64,000 nucleotides of DNA from Agapetus fuscipes (taxonomy: Eukaryota; Arthropoda; Insecta; Trichoptera; Glossosomatidae), in contig OX637333.1 in NCBI GenBank assembly GCA_951799405.1, positions 18,103,960 through 18,167,959 of the forward strand, given 5' to 3'. Of this stretch, positions 23,101 through 35,100 are shown piece after piece. The notes beneath the pieces are model-generated. The model was not told where the DNA came from, ran no database searches, and worked only from the letters and a program-made list of their open reading frames with translations. How positions within the stretch are numbered: position 1 is the stretch's first letter; every line of letters starts with the position of its first letter. Both the position numbers and the translations under genes were made by a program.

Positions 23101-26100
23101 TCTTATCCATAGGGTAAGATTATCCACCCAGGAGAAGGTCTCAGATATACAATCTGGCTTTATGCCAGAAAGAGGTTGCGTAGACCAGATATTCGCGCTT
23201 CGACAGATAGTCGAAAAACAGCTGGCCGTAAATAAAAAGGTCTACGCGGCTTTCGTAGATCTTGAGAAAGCCTTCGACTCGGTGGATAGAAGTATGATGT
23301 GGTGTGTGCTAGAGAAGTATGGTGTAAACAAAGCACTTTTGAATGCGATACGCGCCATCTATGTAAATAGCAGGGCGTGTGTCAGGGTGGATGGAGAATA
23401 CAGCGAGTATTTTAATGTGTACAAAGGTGTGAGACAGGGTTGCATAATGAGCCCATGGTTATTCAATATAATCATGGATCATTGTGTTAAACAAGCGAAT
23501 CTGGAAGGACATGGCATTCAAATTGGAGAGAGAAAAGTCGGAGTTCTGCTTTATGCTGATGACGCAGTATTAATTGCTGATTCAGCAGCGGAACTTCAGA
23601 CAATGCTTTCTAGTTTGAACCATGCTCTGTGTGCAAGCAAGTTGAAAATTAATGCAAGTAATACGAAAGTACTGATTTTTGACAGAAGGGATGAAACTGA
23701 AGAATGCACGTTCATGTTGAATGGTACGAAAGTTGAAATTGTGGATGAATTTAGATACTTGGGAAGTATGTTTGAAAAGAATGGAAAGATGACAAGAGAA
23801 CTTGAGAATAGGGTGTGCAAGGGAAAGCAAGTGGTCGGTGCAATAGGAAGAATAGCAAAGAACAAGCGATTGGCGATGGATCTGAGAATGGCGGTACACA
23901 ATGGCATATTGTTACCGACTTTGATGTATGGAAGTGAAGCATGGACAGTGAATGATAGCGAAATGAGTTAAGTATGTACGATGGAAATGAAGCATTTGAG
24001 AAGTATGACAGGAAAAACTTTGAGGGATAGAGTTAGGAATGAATGGGTAAAAAAATAATGTAATTTGAAAAAGGATGTGAAAGTTAAAGTACAAAAGAAT
24101 GTGATGAGATGGTTTGGGCATGTGGAAAGAATGAAAGATGATAGACTGACAAAGTATGTATACAAAGAAAGTGTGAAAGGAAAAAGAGGGAAGGGACGAC
24201 CGAGAAAAGTATGGAGTGATCAGATTGAGGAGATTGTGAAAGAATGGGATATACAAAGTGAGCGTAAAAGAAGAAAATGCATGAAAAAGGTGATGGATAT
24301 GAAGGAATTGAAAGAGGTATGTCAGGATAGGAAAAAATGGAGGCAACTCTGCAGAGGCTCTGGCCACCCCTAGCGGAATGGTGACAGAGTTACAGTTACA
24401 GTTTAGGAAAATCGTTTGTTGTTACGGCTGACATAATGTCGTGCAAATACGGTTGGTCTGTTCTCAATTTTTGGGTAATTTTTGTAAACGTTTGTACTTT
24501 TATTCGTTGAATTATTTTAATAGGCAATTTCTCTCAAGTTTCGGGAGCTTTTCTCAGTGGTCCAATGTAAGACTTAGGTCGGGAAGTACACCCATCCATA
24601 TAAAGAAACAAATGTCTCAATGATAGTTCATTCATATGTTGTTGCTTACAAATTATCCATTGCAGTGGTCTTTAAGTCTTTTTTAAGCAGTCTGATGATT
24701 TCACCATTCTTTCCGGTGTTAACATTTGGTCCATCACAATCGATTGCCATGAGGTTACGTTGAGAAATAGTTCAACGGGTAGAGCCTTGTCAATTATAGG
24801 ACATATTCTTGAGGCTATTATTTTTTGAAATAATTTATAGATTACAGAAAGTAGAGATATTGGGCGATAGCTTTTAGGATCACTTGATATTTTTCCAGGT
24901 TTCAGGATTGCTAGAACTCTGGCTTCTAGCCAAGCTTTTGGAAGTTTACTGCTGTGTATTATGGTGGTGAAAAATTTACCAATCCAATCTTGCGCTTTCT
25001 TGCCGAGATGAATCAGGAACTCAGGCATAACTCCGTCAGAACCAGCAGCTTTTCCAGCTTTTAGGGACTTTATGGCTCCGCCCACCTCATTAGCTGATAT
25101 TCTATCACAGATTGACGATTTTTCAATGCAGGTCTTTAGTGCCTCTTTCATTTGCTGTTTTACCATCAGTTTTTGTTCTTTTGGTGGCTTTATATTAGAG
25201 GTATCAAATATCTGTGATGCTATTTGGTTGACTGATATATCTGAACATTTTTTGGAGGGTTGTGCAGCTCCCAGTTTTCGAAGTAGGGACCAACTTTTCC
25301 TGCTGGAATGGGTGAAGTCCATCTGCTCTACCGACTGTATCCATCTTGTCTTCCTTTCATCGTCGAGGGATTTTATCAGCAGGGTTGCGATATTTTCATC
25401 CCCAGTTTGCTGGTACTGATGTAGCAGGCCTTCGCACTCTGAAGACCATCCGGGTATGTAGTTATGAGTGTGGCTTCGGGGAATTGCCTTTCTTCCTGCT
25501 GATTTAAGTAGTTTAACAAATCTCATGTAATTACTCTCGGTTGGCTGTATCCGGGGAATTATATTTTCAACGTGTTCCTCAAATGCGCTCCAGTTTGCTT
25601 TCTTCATGTTCCATCTTGGCAAACGTGGTTGTATAATATTCGGTAAGCTAATACCGATGCTCACAATGATAAGTGCATGTTGGCTTTTCGGGAATTTGCG
25701 TAAGATCTCTTGCCTTGCCGTCAGAGGGATTCCTCCGTCACTTGTGCTTACAAAGCATAAATCTGGCGATGTGTTGCTTCCCCATCTACCCGAGAAGAAA
25801 GTGCCACCCTGTTTTGCATCGTATAGAAGATGCATACTGTGGATCGCTGCCCAGTCGGATAATGCAGATCCATTGTGATCATCTTTATTGTAGCCCCATT
25901 GTGTGCTGCTTGAGTTAAAATCACCAATGAAGATGGCTGGGTGATTGGCCTTTAGCAGCACATTTGTGGGCCAATTTCGTGAAGGTGGTTTGTATACATT
26001 GAATATAGTATATTCTCCGACCCGCACACCACATGAGTTAGCATCACCTTCAACCGCCTCTACCTGATCTAGGAGATGGTCCTTTACGTAGGTTGCCACA

Positions 26101-29100
26101 CCGTGTTTAGGGTGTCCAATATAGTTTATCAGTTGGAAGCCGGGAATAATAAGTCGTTTAGTTTCTTCATCTGGCACATGTGTTTCTTGAAGAGCCAATA
26201 TATCCACTACACTGGCTAGTTTACTCAGGATCTCTGCTTTAGCCCTTGTTAATCCTTCTACATTTAATTGTGCTATTTTTAGTGTCTTAAAAAGAGGAGT
26301 ATTCTTTTTTGGCTTGTCGCCAATCGTCCTATGGTAAAATTTTGTATTTTTCCAGCGTTTTCTGCTGTTCCTTGACTTATAGGTTGGTATGCGGCTGACC
26401 ACCCATACTGTAAAAAATGGTTCACTTTGCCAATGTCACCCCTGTTTCAGGGAAGGACGGCGAGAGTTGCAGAGCTTATGTTCATTTGAGATTGGATTTT
26501 TATATTGTAGGTCCACATGCGGTATGTGTTAGCGCGAAATTATACATGTCTGCTTGTGGGAATGCATTTAATATAAATCTTAAATGATATATATCTTTGC
26601 AGCTTAGATTAGATTAGATTAGTTTTCTGCCATCGTTTAAGCTCTGAAAAGAGCCCTTCTTGCCGAGGCCAAGAGGTCCAAGGACGTTTGGCCGCCGTTT
26701 TTGTGCTGATTGGTTTCGTGCATTGTGTGTTGTTGTTGGAAAGCTTTGTATTATTTTATTATTTTTTGGAGCGGTGTTTTTTGTATCATTTTGATTCTTT
26801 CCATGGCACTACTCACAGGGGGGACCACAGGAAGGTTCAGCACATTCCCCCCCCTTTGTTTCTTCTTACATTCCAGTACAATGCTGATATTTTATGAAAA
26901 ACCTCTTCCATCAATGTATGGCTTTCCTTACAAAGTTTTCTCCCTTTGTCTTGTGTGTCTTATTAAATATAGGGGCATCAGCCTTGATATCAAACGAAAC
27001 ATATTATGCAATTGCAGTTATTGCCATGTTTGACACTCCATACCTGTAACGTTTCCTCAATACCATAGGGAGGTCAGAAAGTTAACTTTTTTTTTCAGAA
27101 ATTTCTTTCTTATATGCGATTGTACAGTCATCTGAAGAACTGAACGTTTCAGAAATAATGAATTAAGCAAATATAAATAGCAAAAAATATTTTTTAACAG
27201 CGTCAAACATGAGCTTAAAATTACTTTTTTACATAACATTCGATGGCGTTGTGCGGGAAGATCCTCTCATTTTTACTTAAGTTTATTTTTGAATAAGTAA
27301 ATTTGATCCTAAAAGGCACCTTTTCTACGCTATTTGTGTTCGATAAAACGAAAAAAGACATTTCACTCCACTCTAGTGTGCATACCAAAATATACTTTGT
27401 ACCTACACATCATTGCAAAGATAAAAATTCAATTAAAAAATTATGTTTGCAGCATAAATGGTAGATATTATTATAAACGTCAAATTATCATGTGTTGTTT
27501 TTATTTTAAATGTGTATATTATTTTATAAACCATAAAATACATTTCGAATTTACAAAAATCGAGTTTCACAACACTAGTTGCTTGCTAAACAGGCTCCTA
27601 GCTAGGTGGCAGATTTTTAGGTGACAGTTTCACTCGTGAAACTCAACGTACGTTAGGTACCCGTTTAAGAGTCTCTTATATTTAAATACTTTTAGCTAGG
27701 TGACGGTTTAGAAGGAGTTGGTGAAAACGGGCATTGGTCTCTCACATTTTATGTAAAGAAATAGATGTACCATATATTTGTCATTGCTATTTCAAAGGAT
27801 GGCTCTTCATTTAAAAAACATTTGGAATGGCTTCTCAAATGAACTGTGCAGGATGGGTCTGGAGAGCACATTTAGAAAGAAGTTGAAGACCCACCTGTTT
27901 AGGTACATGCTCATATGAGCAAATGAGGATGACCAAGAGACATGAAAAGGCGCTTTAAAAATCATGAACATTATGCTGTGATTCTGTTTGAACAGGTTGC
28001 TTCCGAAGCTCATTCAGACTCGAGGAGTTCCAGCAGGAAGAGGCCGGCTGATGACAAGGATAAGGAGTCACGGAGTAAGGAGAAGAAATCCAAAGAAAGC
28101 CAGAGGAATGGCAGTGGAGACAAGCATGCTGAAAAGGTTATCTTAGAAAGTTCTCGGCAACCATAGAATTTAATTGACAAAGAAATACAAATTTTGGCAG
28201 CTTATGTTACAAATTTTTATTTCTCCTTCTTTATCAGGATCAAGCAGATAGCTACTCTTTGCAGGGCTGAAGTCCAGCTATCTTTCCCCTTTTCGGCGGT
28301 CTTCCAGGGAGGCGACGACCCGGTGAAATTTTATTTTCTGCAATATAAAGGATCCTGGAGTTGTCCATTCTATCAACATGGCCCCATCAAGATTTACGTC
28401 ATAGCTCTGCTTCATCGTGCAATTCCCTCTGTATCACAGGTCCGCCTGATACCTTCATTGTGGATTCTGCCCCTTAGAGACTTCCCTGTGATAGTTCTTA
28501 GAACTTTTATCTCCGTTTCCATCTGCATCTTCCACTTCCATCTTTATTTGTGTTGTTTTATAATTAATAAATAAAGGTTTTATGAGAAATTAATCCATTT
28601 ATATATTGATGATGTTTCAGGACAATTCTGATGCTTCTACAGTTCCCAGTTTGAGTGCGGACAGGATCCGGCACATGATGCTTAGTGCACAAAAGGAAAT
28701 ACAGGACAGGAAGAAGGCTCTGAGCCAGCTGAAAGGAGACAAGTAATAATGACAAAACTGGTACAATTGAATAGAGTGTTTAGGCTTTCACTGTTGGTGG
28801 CTGACGCTGGAGAGTTGCTTTCCGGGACCTGTTACCGTGGTTTATAATGATAATAATTGTCGATTTTATATATTGGCTAATGTCACTAAATGGCACTTTT
28901 ATGATTTGAAGCTTCTATTTATCAAATATGTCTTAAGCAACTCCCTAAAACTGCCAACTCTGGTCTCTGTTCTCAACTCCACAGGTAGACTATTCCAGCA
29001 AAGCTATTGTCAAAGGTCCTGCAAATGAAAAAGGAAATAGAGGGTCAGGTTATCCTTTTGCAATGTGGCTGTCTACAACCAGGAACGACTTAAAGTCATT

Positions 29101-32100
29101 TCATTAAACAGCCAGATGACTTACAACTGCAGTGTCTGCAAAAAGCCAGCTTTACATTCCGTCTCACAGAACAAACTCATACGGGAACTCATTCCTCCTG
29201 AGAGCTTCGCGATTGTACAATGAAACAGTTGGTGAATTGGATATTTTTTACCTGTCAACCAACACCTTCAAAAAGTTGGCGACGGCCAAACTTTGCCCTT
29301 AAATTTGATCGATGATCACCTACTGGTTGATATTTAATCTGTATGTCTTTAAAATTAAAATTGTAATTAAATTAAATTTACTTTCACAAAAAAATTATTT
29401 GCTATGGCTCAGTTTAGACACACGAAAATTTTTTGAAAAAGTTTCGATAGTGACGTCAGACAGCGATTTTTAGCGGCAACTATCGGTTTTCCGTCTCCAC
29501 ACACATTTGAACAAAATATTTTTTGCACAAAACAGAATCTTTTTCTTCTAATGGCATTTAGCTGTTGCGGTTTATTCAAACATCGAATGGGATTAAAATA
29601 ATGTAGGAATTAAATTATTTTAATACGTGTTCAGTGTTATTCATTAGATTCCGCCCATACCTGTTTAGTGCGAGATTTTGAGAAACCAATTTAAATTTGT
29701 ACCAGCCCGCTAAACCAAAATAAATAAAAAGGTGATTCATTAGCGAAATACGTGCATTATTTTTTTTGGTTTACCGAATCCTGCTTAAACAGACTTCCGG
29801 TAGCTTTTTCTGTATGAAAAAATACGAAATGCTCGACATTTATGTAGGTATTTAGGTGTCTATGAATTTTTTTGAGGTTTTTGTGGGTGTTTGCATGATT
29901 TTTGACAACTTTCGGAGACGCTCGGAAGCATTCGGGTAAACGCCCCCTCCCGAACGTTTCGCGTCATTCCAGCTGTCAAACTCATGTCGACTGCGACTTC
30001 GAATGAACCAAAAATGGAAACAAGTATTTTTCAAAGCATGACTTCATTGTGACTTCAGGTTTTGGCTGTAGGCATCACGAAGAAAATCTCAAAGATGGGC
30101 CTTCATACTTCATCTACAAGAAAAGTGTCAGTTTTAGAAAATTGGCGACTTGAAAAATAACACGACGCGGCATCTGTCACTTTTTTTCTTGTCACAGTTT
30201 TTATATTTGTTTCCTTGCTGCATACCGTAGATTTGTTGTTATAGTGTAAAATTCTAATGTCTTAAAGTTACTGTAATTGCTGAAACTCTTATTTGATTCA
30301 TAAATCTTTTATTCTGAAAGTTATCTCGTACATTACGATCAGCTGGGGAATGAGGAAGATCGCCATTTTGCGTATGTCGATCTAGTTTAGAACGAAATAA
30401 ACCTACTCGGAGGTGGTTTACAAATGTGATCATGTTTTGAAACACGTTTAGTGTTAAACTGAATTATAAAGTTTTTATGAATCACTTTTTTTGTAAATTG
30501 AGATTAAATCGAAAAATTAAACCAGATCTCTAAAGAAATCTGGTTTTAAAATTCTAATGAATAACACTGGTTAAGTTTAACTATGCGTCGGTAAAAAAAA
30601 AGAATCATACAGATAATTTAAAATTCATCGTGGTGTTGTACAAACTGGCTGAATATTCCAATGTTAGTTGTGGAAATATATTACGGGTTCTTAACCTCAA
30701 AAATATTTTTATGAAACAGAATGCAATATTGCAATTGTGTCATTAATATTGCATTGGTATTTTATATTGTGTTCACATTATATTGTGTCATTGTTTTTAT
30801 TTACTTATTTTCCGAGACCAACATTAAATTTGAAACTTCCCTTACGACTGAAATTATTTACGACTTTAGTTGACTTATTTTACAAAAATAGTTGATTAAA
30901 ATGTTTCTTCTGTGAAAAGTTTCACGGAATCATTTCATAATTAAAACGTTGCAATGGAAAAAAACACCGTCGTGAAATAAAATTGTTTTTAATCCAAAAG
31001 TAAGAACAAACTCAATTTAATTATTACCTACTTCCTTTTTCTTTTCAAGGGGTTAACAATTATTTTATATTTTCCAAATTGTTTTTAGTTTTCACAGAAA
31101 ATAAAGGTTTTCGAGTTTTAAATTAACAAAAAAATTTAAAATACCTACCAAAATTGTCGAGTCCATAGCATTATTGTCTTTGACTTTTCAGACATTTTAA
31201 CTCCGAAGTGGAAATGTCTGACAACTCAGTCTGACCAACATTACGAAATAAGCGGGTCATGCGGCATTTTTTAAAAATCATCATAATATCAAAATTGCCA
31301 GCATCTGTCACTGCGGAGCGGCCATCTTGCTTGACGTCATATTGAAACTTTTCAAAAAAAATTTGTGTGTCTAAACTGAGCCTATAAAATATATCACTAA
31401 ATTGTAAGTGTGTGAGTAGGTCTATTAATTGTAAATTTTATAAAGTTTATTTAATATAAAGGTAAATGTGCATGTCTAATTTTTATTTTTTATTTTATTT
31501 ATTACTTTAATTATTGATATGAGTGTAACTGTTGTTTTATCATAGTATATTTTAATATTAACATGTAATTGGAGCAATACGCTATATTATTATCTTTTTC
31601 TTATACACATTACTATCATATCCATTATTGTATTGTTTTGTTTGTTGAATAAAATCATTAAAAAAAAAAAAATCCAGGACAAAGAAGAGATGAAGCTATT
31701 GATTGTCTGGACTTAGTCAAGTGGCTGATTAGTTGTTTATTGTATGTTTCAGACCAGAAGTAGTGACGATTCCTGCCACCCCCTTGTCTCGCTCCAGCAT
31801 AAAGACAGACTCTCTGTCCACCATACACAGCATCACAGGCAGCAAGCCCGTGTTCTACTCACAGCCCGGTAATACTCTTACTCTTGGAAATATAAAAACA
31901 ATAAAGGAATAATTCATGGGGTGAGCGCCCTTTCTGTGTGTATTAATTTAACTCTTGACAAATTAATTAAAAAAAAAAAAACAATCGCTGAATAACAAAG
32001 CTTCAAAAAAGTTCCACACAAATTTTCTAGCAAAACATAAGAAAGAAAACAAATAATTGGATCATGGTCATGACCCGAAAGAATAATATGGAGCGATAAT

Positions 32101-35100
32101 AAGATGATCACAAGTATGTATGGTTACAGTGACTACAGTGTTCAGTCGGGAAGACTATGAGAAGCAGCGCCGCATGGCCGAGCTGCAGGCCAAGATCCAG
32201 AGCAAGCTGCTGGGCATCGGCGTGGCCTCCACCGCCCCGGGGGACAGACCCAAGCCCCTCATCCTGGACAAGGAGGGCAGGACCGTGGACCAGGCGGGCA
32301 GGCAGGTGCAGCTGGCGGCCCCTGCTCCCACACTCAAGGTATGCATGACGAGGTCCAGAGCAAGCTGCTGGGCATCGGCGTGGCCTCCACCACCCCGGGG
32401 GACAGACCCAAGCCCCTCATCCTGGATAAGGAGGGCAGGACCGTGGAGCAGGCAGGCAGGCAAGTGCAGCTGGCGGCCCCTGCTCCCACACACAAGGTAT
32501 GCATGACGAGGTCCAGAGCAAGCTGCTGGGCATCGGCGTGGCCTCCACCACCCCGGGGGACAGACCCAAGCCTTCAAGTTGGTCAGGAAATGAGCCAACA
32601 ATGTGGAACACCCTCCTACAGCAACTGCAGAAACTAGATGCTGAGACCTTGCTCTTCACCCAATCTTATGGGCAAGCAACCATTGTAGTGACAGTCATAA
32701 AAGGCGTTATACAGGTACATATATTTTATTGTATTTAACTTTATAAATTTCTTTATCATGATTTTGTTTGTTTTTCAGGCCAACATCCGTGCGCAGAAGC
32801 GCTCCGAGCTGAAAGCCACCCTGCTGGGACGTGGCGGGGGCCCCGGTGGGGGCCAAGACCCTGAGGACGCAGCCTGGCACGATGCCCGCCTCGCTGCTAA
32901 ACCTGCTGCCAGGAAGGCTCGGGCACTCAAGTTCCATGAACCAGGGAAGTTCCAGCAGCAGGCTGATAGGATCAGGATGAAAGTAGGATGGATATCTTAC
33001 ATTTTCAAATATTTAGACAAAATATGTTCCTTTACTTAAAAGGTGGTCAGCCTCAAACCAACCTATAAGTTGGTTTTAGGCTGCCTCAACACTTTAGGGT
33101 AGATGGGCCAGTCACCTGAAACAAACTACCTGTCAACCTGGGAATCAACTATTCCACGGCTACCTTCAGAAGAAAATGCTGCTAATCATCCATCATCATC
33201 ATACTATACAAACTGTTCATTTCTGACAATATCATTCCTATTTCTGGCAAGAGTTGCAGGGCTTATGTTTAGTTTTACCTTTTGATTAGGCTCACACTTT
33301 AGAAGAGATCTTCATTGTTGATCATGTGTTTTAAACTGTTATCAGTCTTTAGTTCTCTATGCCTCATATGACCCTTGGGCATTGACACACTGCAGCAAGT
33401 GTTTTTCAGTGTTCTTAAGCTCCTTGTAAGTTTTTGCGCAAAAGGTACCTTGTCGAAGCTGCCTATAATGCAGGCATTATGTCAAATCACTTCTTTTTTA
33501 GTATTCCTTAATCCAACAAACAAAAAAAGTTTCTAGAAGCGAGGTTGAGGCTGTAGGAGAGATGCAGAAGTGTTACCATACAAAAAATATACCATTTATA
33601 TTTCGAATGTGCTCTTCGAAAAATTCATAAACCTTTACCAAAGACCGGTCACTGAAAGGTCCATCCAACCTTACAACAACTGGGTCTTGCTTGAGAATTG
33701 GCGCTTTCTACAGTGACAACCAAGCTCGCAGAGGGCTCTTGAGATGTGATACACACAAAAACAGCGCTCACCAAATAAATGATCCTAATATTATTATTAT
33801 TATTACCATGCTAAATCTAGCCGCGCACTGGCAGCAGTGAGTGGTGGGACATGGTGTTGCTGAAGTTGTACTATTATCATGTGTATTATTATTTTTCAGG
33901 CACAATTGGAAAAGCTGCAGAATGAGATTTCACAGATAGCACGGAAAACAGGCATTTCTTCGGCTACCAAGCTTGCCCTGCTGGCCCCAGATACTGAAGA
34001 TAATGATGACATCCCCGAGATGGAATGGTGACTGTTCTTACATCTGCTCTCTTCATTTATTCTCCATTCTTCTTAACCATACATCTCTTCTTGTTTGGAG
34101 TTGTGCCTGCTTGTGGGCATGCATTATATATGTGCCGTAGATTGTAGATCATTATTGTAGAGTTCATTTGGTTTCCCTTTGCCTTGAGTATAATACTGTA
34201 TTAAACTGCAATTTATTAAACCAGATTTATTTTACATAATATGGGTTTACAATGTACTGATTACTTTTCTTGCTCTGCCTATATCGACTTTGCTTCACAA
34301 TGTTTCAAGCAATTCTGGCTCTCCGCAAAATCCCTGCTCGTATATATAGGTACGAAAGAGACGATTCTCACGTGTTCGAGATGATGGATTGTACCAGAGC
34401 AGTCTACTATAATCTATTTTATCCTTATACTAGCTATTCCAGTTACACACCAGTAAACTACATTCTTTGGTATATGTACACACATACTCATAGCTCGTTA
34501 CAATACATTGCGCAAATATTGAATCATTATCAACATGTTACTGTTCAGGTGGGACAACGTGATAATAATGACGGCAGAGGAGAAGGAGGCAGCCATGGCG
34601 CGGGGACAAGCGGCAGCTGGAGGGAGTGCGGAGGGAGACCAGCTGCTGGGGAACATCAAGGAGGACGCCATCAGCAACCTGGTGGAGCACCCAACGCAGA
34701 TCAAGCCACCCTGTGAGTATACCATGCAAGGGATATACTTGTCTTCCACTTCAAATTAAAGCGGCCAATCTACACCAGAAAATATATGATTGATGTATGG
34801 AATACATGGAGCCAAGCATGGTTCCACCAAATAACTGAAGAGAGTGGGTGCTGGTTCTAAATCATTCTGCCTGAATGAGCGAGCTACTCAATTGCAAATC
34901 TGACAGAGTCGCAGACCATCCAGGAAGGATTATTAGAAAGGACTCACCAATTTCGGTAAGATCAGCTTAGAATTATTTCTTGAGTTTCCTGATGAACAGT
35001 CTTTGGCATGATTTATGTCTGTCGCTGTAGAAAGCGCCAATTCTCAAGCAAGACCCAGTTGCTGTAACTTTAGTGACCGGTCTTTGGTAAAGGTATATGA

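Noticed and set aside
28234..28264. Extra Prp3 exon after TTTATCAG
   Set aside because: It reads [10 protein letters not shown] then a stop, and exons 3 and 4 already join in phase.
32339..32496. Second exon 6 copy as a genuine alternative exon
   Set aside because: No acceptor or pyrimidine tract precedes it, and its length of 158 bases would break the frame.
32155..32601. Long open frame on the minus strand opposite Prp3 exon 6
   Set aside because: It is a shadow of GC-rich coding sequence and its duplicates.
34270..34716. 148-codon open frame overlapping Prp3 exon 9
   Set aside because: It crosses the intron-exon border in another frame from the conserved Prp3 sequence.
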